DNA of 64,000 nt. Origin: Candidatus Obscuribacterales bacterium (GTDB lineage Bacteria; Cyanobacteriota; Vampirovibrionia; Obscuribacterales; Obscuribacteraceae). The stretch lies in NCBI GenBank assembly GCA_019750335.1, contig JAIEOQ010000004.1, forward strand, positions 62,001 to 126,000, given 5' to 3'. The position numbers were made by a program, and so were the translations under genes. The notes beneath the pieces are model-generated. The model ran no database searches and was not told the DNA's origin. It saw only the letters and a program-made list of their open reading frames with translations. Each line of letters starts with the position of its first letter. Position 1 is the stretch's first letter. This document shows, piece by piece, positions 46,763 through 56,594 of this stretch.

Positions 46763-48760
46763 GTGGATTCGAACTTGATAGGCTCGATCATCGACGGTCG
46801 ATACAAAATCATCGCTGTGCTTGGTCAAGGCGGAATGGGTTCTGTCTACCAAGCGGAAGAACTCGGTTTGGATCGTTTGCTTGCTCTCAAGCTGATGCAT
46901 ATTTATCATTTAAATGACAGCGAGAGTCGCTCTCGTTTTCAACGAGAAGGTAAAGTACTTTCAGCCCTGAGACATAACAACATTGTGCATATTTACAGGT
47001 TAGGCTTGTGGGACGAGCAGGTTCCATATATCGCAATGGAATATTTGTCCGGCAGAAATTTGCGCGATCTTCTTAATGATGAGGAAGTATTGTCATTGCC
47101 GCGTGTGCTGGGAATTGCCGTTCAGATTTGTGATGCCATGCATTATGCTCATCAGTTCGGAATTGTGCACCGTGACTTGAAACCAAATAATATTTTACTG
47201 GTCGACAAACCGCAGCCGGATACGGTAAAAATCGTTGATTTTGGCTTAGTCAAATTATTGAGCGAACCGGAATCGCTCAATCAAAAACTGACTCAGACAG
47301 GAGAGTTGATTGGCACCATTCAATATATCAGCCCTGAACAGTGCCAAGGACAAAAAGCGGACGAACGCTCCGATATCTATGCTGTTGCTTGTCTCTTATA
47401 TGAGGCGTTGACCGGACAGCAACCTTTTGTCGCTGAAAATCCGATTGGACTGATGCACAAGCATGTCAACGAGATGCCGCTTCCACCCAGTAGTGTCAGC
47501 AAAAAACGGATTTTTTCACCCGAATTAGAATTCGTTTTGTTGAAAGGCCTGCAAAAAGATCCTGCTTGTCGTTATCAAAGTATGGAAGAGTTGCGCCGAG
47601 ATCTGGAGCTGCTTAAGGAAAAAAGAGAAAAATCGATTGTTTGCGATTATGCGCCCTTGCGTTACTGGCAAGGAGCTGAACCGCAGCGAATGCGGGAACG
47701 CTTCATCTCAATTACACTGCTATTTGCATTTCTTCTTTTTGTTGTCTGGTTTTTTAAGGCTCCGATTTTAGAACGTGAAATTGGAAAACAATCCACAGTC
47801 GAAAAACCCTCGCTCAGTGTTGAACGTGCTTTGACGCGGGCGGATCTGTTGTTATCCGAAGCAGCTGCGCAAAGTGCCGCTGGTGATAAAACAAATGCCG
47901 GACTGACTGCCACAAGAGCGTTCAGCATGCTTTTTTTGATTCCATCAAACGTAAAAATGACCCCTCTAGAAATAGAGAAAGAAAAGAATGTTTTGCAAAA
48001 ACTGCTTAAGCTTGTGCAGGGTGGTTCATTGCAAAGTTTTGATAGCGGACGATCGCGATTCTCCATTCTTTATGAACGCTACAAAAATGAACGCTATAAA
48101 AAAGATTCTTTGATCAATCATCGCTTGCTCGATCAAATTTGTTTGGAGGCAGCAAAAAACCGCCAAAGCTGGTCCGATGTCGCTAACTTATGCAATCATT
48201 TGGCGACCAGCTATTACGATAATCACGAGTATGCCGAAGCGAAAAAATATAATGATTTTTGCGAAAGTTTTTGCCAGAAATATCAAATAGTCGACGGACT
48301 TATTTTGTGCGATGCACTGATCATCAAGACAAATTTGGCCATTCTGAAAAGCGATAAAAAAACAGCTTTGACTTGTCTACATAAAGCAGCTGTTATTGCC
48401 AAAACCAATCCGGTATCGAGTTATGGTATGTCGATGTGCCAGCTGATTCACATAGCTGATATTTGTGATTCTCTGGAAAATTATGACTTAGCCGAAGAGT
48501 GTCTTCTGCTGGCCAAAGCAATGAACAAGAAGCATGATTTGGCGCACATGAAGCAAAATGCCAACAGCGATTATATTCTCGGCAAAATTTATATGCATAA
48601 AAAGCGTTTTGCTGAAGCTGAAAAACAGATACGGCTGGCCATGGCTGAAAATGATTATAGCGGCGCGGAAAAACAATCTTTCAAGAAAACTTGTGAAAAA
48701 ACTCTTGAAGATATTAAAACTTTGAAATTGCGCTCTGAGACTAACCCTCGAGCACTTTAA
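46763..48760 (+). CDS. Ser/Thr protein kinase with TM and helical tail
   Basis: 665 residues, GTG start immediately after the previous TAA, with GGAG upstream. The kinase domain has LGQGGMGSVY, Lys43, HRDLKPNN (Asp138), DFG (Asp159) and SDIYAVACLLYEAL. A TM helix (FISITLLFAFLLFVVWFF) follows at about residue 315. The C-terminal region has shorter TPR-like repeats (YAEAKKYNDFCESFC, RFAEAEKQIRLAMAEN). It is the tandem paralogue of the preceding kinase, with a tail about 155 residues shorter. The end overlaps convergent valS by 20 bases. Confidence 0.94.
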   Translation: MDSNLIGSIIDGRYKIIAVLGQGGMGSVYQAEELGLDRLLALKLMHIYHLNDSESRSRFQREGKVLSALRHNNIVHIYRLGLWDEQVPYIAMEYLSGRNLRDLLNDEEVLSLPRVLGIAVQICDAMHYAHQFGIVHRDLKPNNILLVDKPQPDTVKIVDFGLVKLLSEPESLNQKLTQTGELIGTIQYISPEQCQGQKADERSDIYAVACLLYEALTGQQPFVAENPIGLMHKHVNEMPLPPSSVSKKRIFSPELEFVLLKGLQKDPACRYQSMEELRRDLELLKEKREKSIVCDYAPLRYWQGAEPQRMRERFISITLLFAFLLFVVWFFKAPILEREIGKQSTVEKPSLSVERALTRADLLLSEAAAQSAAGDKTNAGLTATRAFSMLFLIPSNVKMTPLEIEKEKNVLQKLLKLVQGGSLQSFDSGRSRFSILYERYKNERYKKDSLINHRLLDQICLEAAKNRQSWSDVANLCNHLATSYYDNHEYAEAKKYNDFCESFCQKYQIVDGLILCDALIIKTNLAILKSDKKTALTCLHKAAVIAKTNPVSSYGMSMCQLIHIADICDSLENYDLAEECLLLAKAMNKKHDLAHMKQNANSDYILGKIYMHKKRFAEAEKQIRLAMAENDYSGAEKQSFKKTCEKTLEDIKTLKLRSETNPRAL

Positions 48761-51410
48761 TTTGGGTCTGCAAGCTGTTTAATTGCTGCTCCAGTTCGCG
48801 AATCTCTTCAGCCATGGCTGAGACTTTTTCAGGCGGCGCTTTCTTTCGGAAATCTTCGCGGTCGAATAAACCGCGCTTTTCTGAAATTTGTTTGCTGCAT
48901 TTGCCGACGCGCAAAGCTAATTTGCCTTTGATTTCGTCCACGTTAATCAGCTTTTCCAAAGGCAGATACAGTTTTGCGGAAGAAACGTTATCGCTTGCCG
49001 TTTTTCCTTGCGGTCCGCCGTTTGATACTATGCTTGGTGCTGAAACGTTGGCTAGCCATTCGATGTAGCTGCCGCTTTGGGACAGCAGATTCGTTTCGCG
49101 GCTGTCATTGCATTGTATTAACACTTCAGCTTTCTGCTTAGCGTCAACACCGTATAGATGTTTCATATCGCGGAAGCTGCGAATTACGCGCATCAGAAAA
49201 TCCATATCGGCGTCGGCTTGTTCGTCGATGCATGCCGTATCTGCTTGCGGATATTGAGCAAACATGATCGAATCCGGCTTGTCTTTAGCTTCTTTAAGCG
49301 CGAGGCGCTGCCATAACTCTTCTGTTACATATGGGGTAATCGGATGCATAGCGCGCATCAAGCTTTCGAAAATGTAATGAAGAACGTTTCTTGTTTGGCA
49401 AGATTCTCCGGTCTTTCCGGAGCTATCGATCTGACGTTTGGCTATCTCTAAATACCAATCGCAAAAATAATCCCAAGTAAATTCGTAGATATCTCGGCAA
49501 GCATTATCAAAATCGTAGTTGGCTAAACTCTTATCCAGTGAAGATAAAAGTTTGCTGTGCTTGGAGAGAATCCAGCGATCGGCAAGGCTTAAGCGCGAAC
49601 GGTCGATCGGCTTTATTTCGTGACCTTCGATGTTTCTTAGGACGAATTTGCCGGCGTTCCAAATTTTATTGATGAATTTTTGATATTCAAGCAAGCGCTC
49701 TTCGCGAAAACGTACGTCTTGATCTCCTTTAATCCCTAAAGAAGCGAACCAGAATCGATTGGCATCGGCGCCGTATTTTTCGATAGTTTCAAGGGGATCG
49801 ACAGCATTTCCTTTTGATTTTGACATGCGTTTGCCGTCACCGGTTTGGATAACCGGATGGATCAATACTTCTTTGAAGGGGATGTCGCCGGCGAATTTTA
49901 AGCCGGTGAAGATCATCCGTGCCACCCAAAGATTGATAATTTCGCGGGCCGTGGAAAGAATGGAGGTCGGATAAAAAGTCTTCAGATCTTCTGTTTGTTC
50001 CGGCCAGCCAAGAGTGGCGAAAGGCCAAAGTGCTGAGCTGAACCAGGTATCGAGCACATCAGGATCTTGTATGAATTTGGCCGAGCCGCATTTCGTACAT
50101 TTATCGGGAATGTTTTCAAAAGCGTCTTCAAAAGAGCAGTCGTCGCATTTCCAAATCGGAATGCGATGACCCCACCAGAGTTGTCGGCTGATGCACCAGT
50201 CGCGAATATTGCGCATCCAGTTCAAATAGGTTGCGGCGTAGCGACTGGGGACGAAAGTAACTCTGCCGTTTTCGACAACTTCAATCGCCGGCTTGGCCAG
50301 CTCTTTCATTTGTACATACCATTGATCCGAAAGCAAAGGTTCAATAGCTGTGTGGCAACGTTCGCAATGACCGAGTCCATGAACATAGTCCCGTGTTTCT
50401 TGCAGTAGATCTTTTTGCTCCAGCTCTTGAACGACTAATTTGCGTGCCTCGAAGCGATCCAGTCCTTGGAATTCTTTAGGGACCAAATCGACTACGGACA
50501 TTTTTGCGTGGTGGTCGATAATCGTCGGTTGCTCAAGCTTGTGTCTTTGACCGATCTCCCAATCGTTTACATCGTGAGCCGGTGTTATTTTTAAGGCGCC
50601 GGTGCCGAATTCGGTATCGACATAGGCGTCTTCAATAATCGGAATCGTTTTTTGTGTTAAAGGTATGCGCACCTTTTGTCCGGCTAATCCGGAGTAGCGC
50701 TGGTCTTTCGGATTAATGGCAACTGCTACGTCGCCGAAGATCGATTCCGGGCGCGTTGTCGCCACCGTAACAAATTTAGTTTCGTCCTTCTCCAATTTGT
50801 ATTTAATTAGGTACAAGCTTCCCTTGACTTCTTCGTGTTCAACTTCCAAGTCGGAAAGGCTTGTTTGGCAGCGAGGACACCAATTGGTTACACGCTTGCC
50901 TCGATAAATAAATCCTTCTTTATAAAGAATGGAAAATGCGCGATAAATTGACCTTACATAAGCTTCATCCATGGTGAACATCAAGCGATCCCAGCTGAAG
51001 CTCACGCCTAAACGTTTATATTGCGAATAAATTGTATTGCCGTACTGATTGCGCCACTGCCAGCAAGATTCAAGAAATTTTTCTCGCCCTAAAGCATGAC
51101 GATTTTTACCTTCTTTTTTCAGCTGGCGTTCGACCACCATTTGTGTGGAAATTCCGGCATGATCCGTACCTGGCTGCCAATGAACCGAATAACCGTTCAT
51201 TCTTTTCCAGCGGCAAAGAACGTCCTGGATCGTTCCATTCAAAGCGTGCCCCATGTGCAGATTGCCGGTAATATTCGGCGGCGGTAAGGCCACTGAAAAT
51301 ACCGGTGCTCCTGGCTTGATCTTCAGGTTGAATAAACCTTCAGAAAACCAGTATTGGTTCCACTTTTCTTCTATCTCTTTAGGGGTGTACGCGGAACTTG
51401 TTTCTGACAT
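48741..51410 (-). CDS. valS: valyl-tRNA synthetase
   Basis: 889 residues, usual length for bacterial ValRS. It has the HIGH-type motif PPPNITGNLHMGHALN near residue 50, the editing domain (TTRPESIFGDVAVAINP, GTGALKITPAHDVNDWEIG), KRMSKSKGNAVDP and the C-terminal coiled coil of ValRS (ELEQQLNSLQTQIKVLEG). A zinc-type pair, CDDC and CTKCG, sits around residues 415-440. It attaches valine to tRNA-Val in the cytosol. Overlaps the convergent kinase gene by 20 bases. Confidence 0.97.
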   Translation of the reverse strand: MSETSSAYTPKEIEEKWNQYWFSEGLFNLKIKPGAPVFSVALPPPNITGNLHMGHALNGTIQDVLCRWKRMNGYSVHWQPGTDHAGISTQMVVERQLKKEGKNRHALGREKFLESCWQWRNQYGNTIYSQYKRLGVSFSWDRLMFTMDEAYVRSIYRAFSILYKEGFIYRGKRVTNWCPRCQTSLSDLEVEHEEVKGSLYLIKYKLEKDETKFVTVATTRPESIFGDVAVAINPKDQRYSGLAGQKVRIPLTQKTIPIIEDAYVDTEFGTGALKITPAHDVNDWEIGQRHKLEQPTIIDHHAKMSVVDLVPKEFQGLDRFEARKLVVQELEQKDLLQETRDYVHGLGHCERCHTAIEPLLSDQWYVQMKELAKPAIEVVENGRVTFVPSRYAATYLNWMRNIRDWCISRQLWWGHRIPIWKCDDCSFEDAFENIPDKCTKCGSAKFIQDPDVLDTWFSSALWPFATLGWPEQTEDLKTFYPTSILSTAREIINLWVARMIFTGLKFAGDIPFKEVLIHPVIQTGDGKRMSKSKGNAVDPLETIEKYGADANRFWFASLGIKGDQDVRFREERLLEYQKFINKIWNAGKFVLRNIEGHEIKPIDRSRLSLADRWILSKHSKLLSSLDKSLANYDFDNACRDIYEFTWDYFCDWYLEIAKRQIDSSGKTGESCQTRNVLHYIFESLMRAMHPITPYVTEELWQRLALKEAKDKPDSIMFAQYPQADTACIDEQADADMDFLMRVIRSFRDMKHLYGVDAKQKAEVLIQCNDSRETNLLSQSGSYIEWLANVSAPSIVSNGGPQGKTASDNVSSAKLYLPLEKLINVDEIKGKLALRVGKCSKQISEKRGLFDREDFRKKAPPEKVSAMAEEIRELEQQLNSLQTQIKVLEG

Positions 51411-51636
51411 TTGTAATTGATGCCTTTTGGTTGGGGCTTGGCAAGAAGAAGGAATTGATGATTATAACGTAAGCAATCGGGCTTACTGCCGCTGCCTGGG
51501 ACTTTTAGCGAAGTTTTGTTATGTCCATCATTGTAAGGAAATGCTTGCCGGGAACATTTTGGCTTCCGAGGCGATGATAAAATTTCCGTTGGCCGTAGTC
51601 CAGGTTCATCTTGACGTTTGTATATGGGGACTGAGC

Positions 51637-52197
51637 ATGATTTCCAGTAATGATTTTCGTCCGGGCGTAACGATTCAGTACAACAATGGCATTTGGCAGA
51701 TTGTTGAAGCGATGCACGTTAAGCCGGGTAAAGGTTCCGCATTTGTACGAACCAGAATGAAAAACGTCGAAACAGGCAACGTGCTTGAGCAAACCTTTCG
51801 CGCCGGTGAAAAAGTGCCGACTGCAGTTATTGAAAAGAGCGATATGCAGTTTCTCTTCAAGAGCGGTGAAAATTACACTCTTATGGATGCAGCCAATTTT
51901 GAGCAGATTGAAGTAACTGCCGAGCAAGTTGGTGATGCTGTTGAGTTCTTGAAAGAAGGACTGGAAAACATTCAGGTCATGAAGTTTGAAGGACGGATTA
52001 TCGGTGTTGAGCTTCCGAATACCGTTGAATTGCAAGTTGTGGAAACAGCGCCGGATGAGCGTGGTGATACCAGCTCCGGTGGCGGCAAACCGGCGACTTT
52101 GGAAACCGGAGCCGTGATCACGGTTCCCTTCCATCTTAAAGTCGGTGAAAAAATTCGGGTTGATACTCGCAGCCGTAAGTACCTTACCCGCGTATAA
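51637..52197 (+). CDS. efp: elongation factor P
   Basis: 186 residues from the ATG at 51637, with GGGGA six bases upstream. The frame is open back to 51427 but that part does not look like protein, and EF-P is normally about 185 residues. Three beta-barrel domains; domain I carries HVKPGKGSAFVRTRMKNV with Lys32 at the position modified in other bacteria. It relieves ribosome stalling at polyproline. That matters here, as the TonB-like protein and others are Pro-rich. It leads efp-accB-accC, a known conserved gene order. The gap 51411-51636 shows nothing else I can identify. Confidence 0.96.
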   Translation: MISSNDFRPGVTIQYNNGIWQIVEAMHVKPGKGSAFVRTRMKNVETGNVLEQTFRAGEKVPTAVIEKSDMQFLFKSGENYTLMDAANFEQIEVTAEQVGDAVEFLKEGLENIQVMKFEGRIIGVELPNTVELQVVETAPDERGDTSSGGGKPATLETGAVITVPFHLKVGEKIRVDTRSRKYLTRV

Positions 52198-52228
52198 GTA
52201 TTATTGTTGACGTTTGGAGAGCAGTTAG

Positions 52229-52717
52229 GTGAAATTCGATCTCGAACAAATTCGCAGTCTCATTGACGTAGTCGGTGAAACGAACGTGACCGAGCTTACA
52301 ATTGAGTCCGGCGAAGAAAAAATTACAATCAAGAAGGCTCCGCCTTCTTTGTCGACTACCGTTGAGTTGCCTCACTATCAAGTGGCGGCTCCTGCTCCGG
52401 CAGCCAGAGTAATTGATATGACCCCTGAAGCCGGGAAAAAAGCCGGCGAAGAGTCTAGCAACGGTAATAACGGCTGGTTAGCTATTAATTCACCGATGGT
52501 TGGCACTTTCTATCGCGCTTCTTCACCTACGGCTAAACCGTTTGTTGATGTCGGCGATGTTATAGCAAGTGGTCAGACGGTTTGTATCATCGAAGCGATG
52601 AAACTAATGAACGATTTGCCTGCTGAAATTTCCGGGCGCGTAGTAAAAGTTTGCGTTGATAATGGCAGTACCGTTGAGTACGGACAGCCGTTGTTCATGG
52701 TTGATCCCCGCGCTTAA
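52229..52717 (+). CDS. accB: biotin carboxyl carrier protein of acetyl-CoA carboxylase
   Basis: 162 residues, GTG start with GGAGAG upstream. A short N-terminal region is followed by a Pro/Ala-rich linker and a C-terminal biotinyl domain with IEAMKLMND, where Lys125 is the biotin site. It carries the carboxyl group between AccC and the transferase. It lies between efp and accC with small gaps (31 and 35 bases), consistent with one operon. Confidence 0.97.
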   Translation: MKFDLEQIRSLIDVVGETNVTELTIESGEEKITIKKAPPSLSTTVELPHYQVAAPAPAARVIDMTPEAGKKAGEESSNGNNGWLAINSPMVGTFYRASSPTAKPFVDVGDVIASGQTVCIIEAMKLMNDLPAEISGRVVKVCVDNGSTVEYGQPLFMVDPRA

Positions 52718-52752
52718 TCACTGCGATATGGCATAGCCACGAGGAGTCAGAA

Positions 52753-54114
52753 GTGTTCGAGAAGGTATTAATTGCCAATCGTGGAGAGATAGCTTTAAGA
52801 GTAATAAGGGCCTGCCGAGAACTGGGAATCAGAACGGTAGCCGTATATTCTCAAGCTGATTCAGAGTCGTTGCATGTAAAACTTGCCGATGAAGCTTACT
52901 GTATTGGTCCGGCGGCTGCCGCCAGAAGTTATCTTCATGTGCCGGCGATTATCAGTACCGCTGTTGTTACCGGTGCTGATGCCGTGCACCCTGGTTACGG
53001 CTTCCTAGCTGAAAATGCCAACTTCGCGCAAATTTGTGCCGATCATCGCATCAAATTCATCGGTCCAAGCGTTGAAGCGATAAACTCCATGGGTGATAAA
53101 GCTTCTGCCCGCGAAACCATGCGTAGAGCGAAAGTGCCCGTCGTTCCTGGAACCGAAGGGTTGGTCACTGACGAGCAAGAAGCTTTTGCTATTGCCAAAG
53201 AGATCGGTTACCCGGTTATTGTAAAAGCCACTGCTGGTGGTGGCGGAAAAGGGATGCGCGTAGCCAAGGATGAGGAAGAACTCTCACGCGCGCTTACCGG
53301 AGCCCGAAGCGAAGCTCAGGCTGCTTTCGGCGACGGCGGTGTTTATATTGAAAAATATCTGAAGCCGATTCGACATATTGAAATTCAAGTTATGGCAGAT
53401 AGCCATGGCAATGTGATTCATTTGGGAGAGCGTGACTGTTCAGTACAAAGACGTCACCAAAAGCTCATTGAAGAAGCGCCGAGTCCGGCTTTAAGCAAAG
53501 AGCTGAGAGCGCAAATGGGTGAAGCTGCTGTTAAAGCGGCTAAAAATATCGGTTATGAAGGCGCCGGTACAATCGAATTTATTTTCGCCGACAACAAGTT
53601 CTATTTCATGGAAATGAATACGCGGATTCAAGTTGAACATCCGGTAACTGAAATGATCACCGGTTTTGATCTGATCAAAGAACAAATTAGAGTGGCGGCT
53701 GGAGAAAAGCTGTCAATCAAACAAGAGGATCTGAAATTTAGTGGGCATGCAATTGAATGCCGGATTAACGCTGAAGATCCGGATCGCAATTTTCTCCCTT
53801 GTCCGGGTCGGATCGATGCTTACATCGCACCAGGTGGGCCGGGAGTGCGTGTAGATAGCCACTGCTACCCGGGCTATGCCGTTCCGCCTAATTACGATTC
53901 GCTTTTAAGCAAGCTTGTCGTTTGGGGAAACACGCGCACCGAAGCAATCCAAAGAATGCAGAGAGCGCTTGATGAATACGCCATAACCGGTATCAACACT
54001 ACGATTCCTTTTCATCAAAAAGTTTTGTCCAACAGTTATTTTCAAAAAGGAGACGTTTCTACAGATTTCATTGAAAAACATATGCAACAACCGGTTCCTG
54101 CTGTCCGCAAGTAA
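52753..54114 (+). CDS. accC: biotin carboxylase of acetyl-CoA carboxylase
   Basis: 453 residues, GTG start with GAGGAG upstream. ATP-grasp fold with [18 protein letters not shown] at the start, the Gly-rich loop [35 protein letters not shown] and [15 protein letters not shown]. It carboxylates the biotin on AccB using bicarbonate and ATP, the first step of fatty-acid synthesis. The AccA/AccD transferase genes are not in this window. The length matches the family. Confidence 0.98.
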   Translation: MFEKVLIANRGEIALRVIRACRELGIRTVAVYSQADSESLHVKLADEAYCIGPAAAARSYLHVPAIISTAVVTGADAVHPGYGFLAENANFAQICADHRIKFIGPSVEAINSMGDKASARETMRRAKVPVVPGTEGLVTDEQEAFAIAKEIGYPVIVKATAGGGGKGMRVAKDEEELSRALTGARSEAQAAFGDGGVYIEKYLKPIRHIEIQVMADSHGNVIHLGERDCSVQRRHQKLIEEAPSPALSKELRAQMGEAAVKAAKNIGYEGAGTIEFIFADNKFYFMEMNTRIQVEHPVTEMITGFDLIKEQIRVAAGEKLSIKQEDLKFSGHAIECRINAEDPDRNFLPCPGRIDAYIAPGGPGVRVDSHCYPGYAVPPNYDSLLSKLVVWGNTRTEAIQRMQRALDEYAITGINTTIPFHQKVLSNSYFQKGDVSTDFIEKHMQQPVPAVRK

Positions 54115-54127
54115 GCATTGATCAAGC

Positions 54128-54199
54128 GGCTCCGTAGCTCAATGGTGGAGCAAGCGACTCATAATCGCCAGGCTACAGGTTCGAATCCTGTCGGAGCCA
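54128..54199 (+). tRNA. tRNA with CAT anticodon (Met elongator or Ile2)
   Basis: 72-base cloverleaf: acceptor GGCTCCG (54128-54134) pairs with CGGAGCC (54192-54198), discriminator A, no encoded CCA. The anticodon loop is CTCATAA. A G1-C72 pair rules out a typical initiator. The stem around the loop (GCGA/TCGC) resembles E. coli tRNA-Ile2, where the C is modified to lysidine to read ATA. The acceptor and T arm (CAGGTTCGAATCCTG) look more like elongator Met. Identity is left open. Confidence 0.9.
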
Positions 54200-54265
54200 A
54201 ATTTTATAATTCGGTAAAATGATTTTGTAGCAAGCGGGCAACTAAAGTAGAAAAAGTAGGACTTA

Positions 54266-55102
54266 ATGTCAAGAATATTTCGCGTCGTATTTTTTCTCTC
54301 TCCAGCTCTTTGTCTTTTGTTTGCCGCAATGTCGTCTGCTAAAGCCCAGAATCTTCAGTCGGAGCCCCAAGATGTTCAGTCGGCAGCAGCGGATTCTCCG
54401 CAGTTAGCACCGGCTATTGACGCCAAATCATATCCGCAGCCGGCTGATACGCCGGCAAGCTTGCCTCATGATTTTATTCCTTTGGAAGTAAATGAATTTC
54501 GGACGCCGATCCCCAAGCCGTTGGACAGTAAACTGCGCGGTCCTGGCATAGAGCTTATCGGTATCAGCAAAGAGATGACCTTGCTCAATGATGGTTCGGA
54601 GGATAGCCGCCCCTGCCATGGTTGTTTGGCTGTAAAGGTGCGTATTGTCAACGAAGGTTCGGAGCCGATTATGGTTGACGGTAACAATGCGCGAGCAATT
54701 ACAGCAGGGCAAGAATTTCCTGCTTGGAGCGAAGAAAAGATTCTGAAAACTTCCGGTTCGGTTTTGAGTGGCCCGCAAAAACTTGCTCTTGCCGGAGCTG
54801 CTATAAGCACATTAGGGCTTGCTGAGCCGATTTTGCAAGACCACTTCACAACATCGAAAAAGACATTGCTTAAATCTTACGGCGATATTGTTATTCGTCG
54901 ACGACTGGAAGATATTCGTCTGGCTAAGCGCATCATATTGCCTAATGAAGACACTGTTGCCAATGTTTTCTTTCCGAATCAAGCTCAGCCCTTCGATAAG
55001 ATTGTCATTCCGCTGATGAACTATCCTGGCGGCGAACCCTGTGGATCTTTGTCTTTGGATGCGAGCAAAGCAACGGTCGGTGCCGGCGGCCATCAAAAAT
55101 AA
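54266..55102 (+). CDS. secreted protein of unknown function
   Basis: 278 residues with a signal peptide (FFLSPALCLLFAAMSSAKAQ) followed by a Gln/Ala/Pro-rich linker. A domain starting near residue 75 contains GIELIGISKEMTLLNDG, CHGCLAVKVRIVNEGSEPI (a CxxC pair) and IVIPLMNYPGGEPCG near the end. The central part with KVRIVNEGSEPI could be a beta-sandwich. I recognise no family and no catalytic motif. Followed by a palindrome-rich 318-base gap. Confidence 0.7.
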   Translation: MSRIFRVVFFLSPALCLLFAAMSSAKAQNLQSEPQDVQSAAADSPQLAPAIDAKSYPQPADTPASLPHDFIPLEVNEFRTPIPKPLDSKLRGPGIELIGISKEMTLLNDGSEDSRPCHGCLAVKVRIVNEGSEPIMVDGNNARAITAGQEFPAWSEEKILKTSGSVLSGPQKLALAGAAISTLGLAEPILQDHFTTSKKTLLKSYGDIVIRRRLEDIRLAKRIILPNEDTVANVFFPNQAQPFDKIVIPLMNYPGGEPCGSLSLDASKATVGAGGHQK

Positions 55103-55138
55103 TCGATTCGCGCCCCCGCAAAATTTTTTTCCTTACCT

Positions 55139-55164
55139 GTAAGAAAAACCGCGGTTTTTCTTAC
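55139..55164. repeat. 26-bp perfect palindrome, copy 1
   Basis: Perfectly self-complementary around the core AAAAACCGCGGTTTTT, with outer arms GTAAG and CTTAC. It lies 37 bases after the stop of the secreted unknown. It shares an identical 20-base core with the copy at 55268-55295. Possible terminator or dispersed palindromic repeat. Confidence 0.85.
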
Positions 55165-55267
55165 ACTTGGAATCTGAGAGTAAGAGCCGCTGGGAGCCTG
55201 CGCTTGGATTTTAGTCTCTGCAAGCGAAGATAAATCCGCATATTTGGTCGAGCTTTTAAAAACGAGG

Positions 55268-55295
55268 TGTTAGAAAAACCGCGGTTTTTCTAACA
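55268..55295. repeat. 28-bp perfect palindrome, copy 2
   Basis: Same core AAAAACCGCGGTTTTT, outer arms TGTTAG and CTAACA. Compared with copy 1, the third base of each shared arm differs on both sides (A/T to T/A), so pairing is kept: a compensatory change. Confidence 0.85.
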
Positions 55296-55343
55296 GGCCG
55301 GAATAAAAAAATCGGCAGGCGGGTAGGTCCCTCTAATCTTGAC

Positions 55344-55365
55344 TTGCCTGTGGGCATACAGGCAA
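55344..55365 (+). other. hairpin upstream of the cyclophilin gene
   Basis: TTGCCTGT (55344-55351) pairs perfectly with ACAGGCAA (55358-55365), loop GGGCAT, in the probable 5' leader of the cyclophilin gene. No T run follows, so it is not a standard terminator. Confidence 0.4.
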
Positions 55366-55420
55366 AACAGCTCTTTATGCTCTAAAATAGCGGTGCATAC
55401 TAACAAGGAGTCTAGAAGCC

Positions 55421-56041
55421 GTGTTCCCCAGCTTTAAATTTCTTGCCCGACCGGCTAACCAGGCCGTAGCTATTGCTTTTGCGCTTCCTCTGCTTTTTAG
55501 CTTTGCAGAGCAGGCAACTGCAAAAAATATATTCACCGACAATAAGCTTATTGCAGCAAAGAAGGAAAAAATGTCAGATCCAATCGTCGTCCTTGAGACC
55601 AACAAAGGCACAATCAAAATGCAGATCTTTAAGAAGGATGTTCCGGCAACTGCCGGTAACTTCGTTGATCTGGTCAGCAAAGGTTTCTATAACGGACTGA
55701 CTTTCCACCGCTATGAACCGGGATTCGTAATCCAAGGTGGCGATCCGAGAGGTGATGGTACCGGTGGTTATATCGATCCGCAAACTAAGCAAGAACGCCG
55801 CATTCCGCTTGAAGTAAAACCTGAACTTAAACATAGTGCAGCCGGAATGGTAGCTATGGCTCGTTCTAACAATCCGAATTCGGCCAGTTGCCAGTTCTAC
55901 ATTACTTTGGCTCCGGCTTCTTTCTTGGATATGAACTACGCAGTTTTCGGTAAAGTAACCGACGGGCTGCCTGTAGTTATGGAACTGCGTAAAGGCGACA
56001 AAATCGTCAAAGCGACAGTTCAAGAAGCGGCAGTCAAATAA
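55421..56041 (+). CDS. exported peptidyl-prolyl cis-trans isomerase (cyclophilin)
   Basis: 206 residues from GTG 55421 with AAGGAG about 12 bases upstream. The N-terminus is basic and hydrophobic ([20 protein letters not shown], ending QATAKN), like a signal peptide. The cyclophilin domain has [15 protein letters not shown] (catalytic Arg and FxxQGG), [17 protein letters not shown] and [10 protein letters not shown]. It speeds proline isomerisation, probably in the periplasm. An internal ATG at 55571 with AAGGA could give a cytosolic form; both forms may exist. Confidence 0.93.
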   Translation: MFPSFKFLARPANQAVAIAFALPLLFSFAEQATAKNIFTDNKLIAAKKEKMSDPIVVLETNKGTIKMQIFKKDVPATAGNFVDLVSKGFYNGLTFHRYEPGFVIQGGDPRGDGTGGYIDPQTKQERRIPLEVKPELKHSAAGMVAMARSNNPNSASCQFYITLAPASFLDMNYAVFGKVTDGLPVVMELRKGDKIVKATVQEAAVK

Positions 56042-56045
56042 CACC

Positions 56046-56594
56046 GTGAAACTGGAAACTGAGAGGCTTGTTCTGCGGGACTTTCATCCCCATGAATGGC
56101 ATAGAGTCCAGAAGTTCGCTTCGACCGAAGCCCTCTCTCGTCATCTCAGTTTCGGAGAAATTGCCACCGAATCCGGTGCACAATCATATGTAAAGAAGGC
56201 GCTTGCTGACGCAGGCGCCTTCTTTCGATCTTCGTACAAGCTCGCAGTGTCAATTAAGCCAGACAATAACGAAAACGAGCTTGTCGGCTCTTGCTGGCTG
56301 GATATGGACAGCGATGATCATTCAATGGCTTCAATCGGCTATTTTGTCGCTTGCGAGTACTGGGGCAAAGGTTATGCTACAGAGATGGTTGCCGAGCTTA
56401 TTCGCTTCGGCTTTCAGGAATTAAAATTGCGCCGGCTTTACGCTAATTGCGATGCCGATAATATTGCTTCGCGAAAAGTATTGGAAAAGAACGGTATGAG
56501 CCAAGAAGGAGTGCTCAGGCAGCATTGCCGCAGAGAGCATGGCTTAGTAGACGTCTGTTATTACGGGATCTTAGATCTTGATATAACGTCCTGA
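56046..56594 (+). CDS. GNAT acetyltransferase (RimJ/RimL type)
   Basis: 182 residues, GTG start 4 bases after the cyclophilin stop. Typical opening LETERLVLRDFHPHEW, the acetyl-CoA binding segment YWGKGYATEMVAELIRFGFQ, and CDADNIASRKVLEKNGMSQEG near the end. Members acetylate N-termini of ribosomal proteins or small molecules; the substrate is not predictable. The end overlaps convergent ftsX by 24 bases. Confidence 0.92.
   Translation: MKLETERLVLRDFHPHEWHRVQKFASTEALSRHLSFGEIATESGAQSYVKKALADAGAFFRSSYKLAVSIKPDNNENELVGSCWLDMDSDDHSMASIGYFVACEYWGKGYATEMVAELIRFGFQELKLRRLYANCDADNIASRKVLEKNGMSQEGVLRQHCRREHGLVDVCYYGILDLDITS

Noticed and set aside
51427..51636. Extended N-terminus of EF-P
   Set aside because: EF-P families start near MISSNDF; the upstream frame has no homology-like content and a good RBS precedes 51637.
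55139..55295. CRISPR array
   Set aside because: Only two copies, both perfect palindromes, 129 bases apart, with no regular spacer length and no cas genes.
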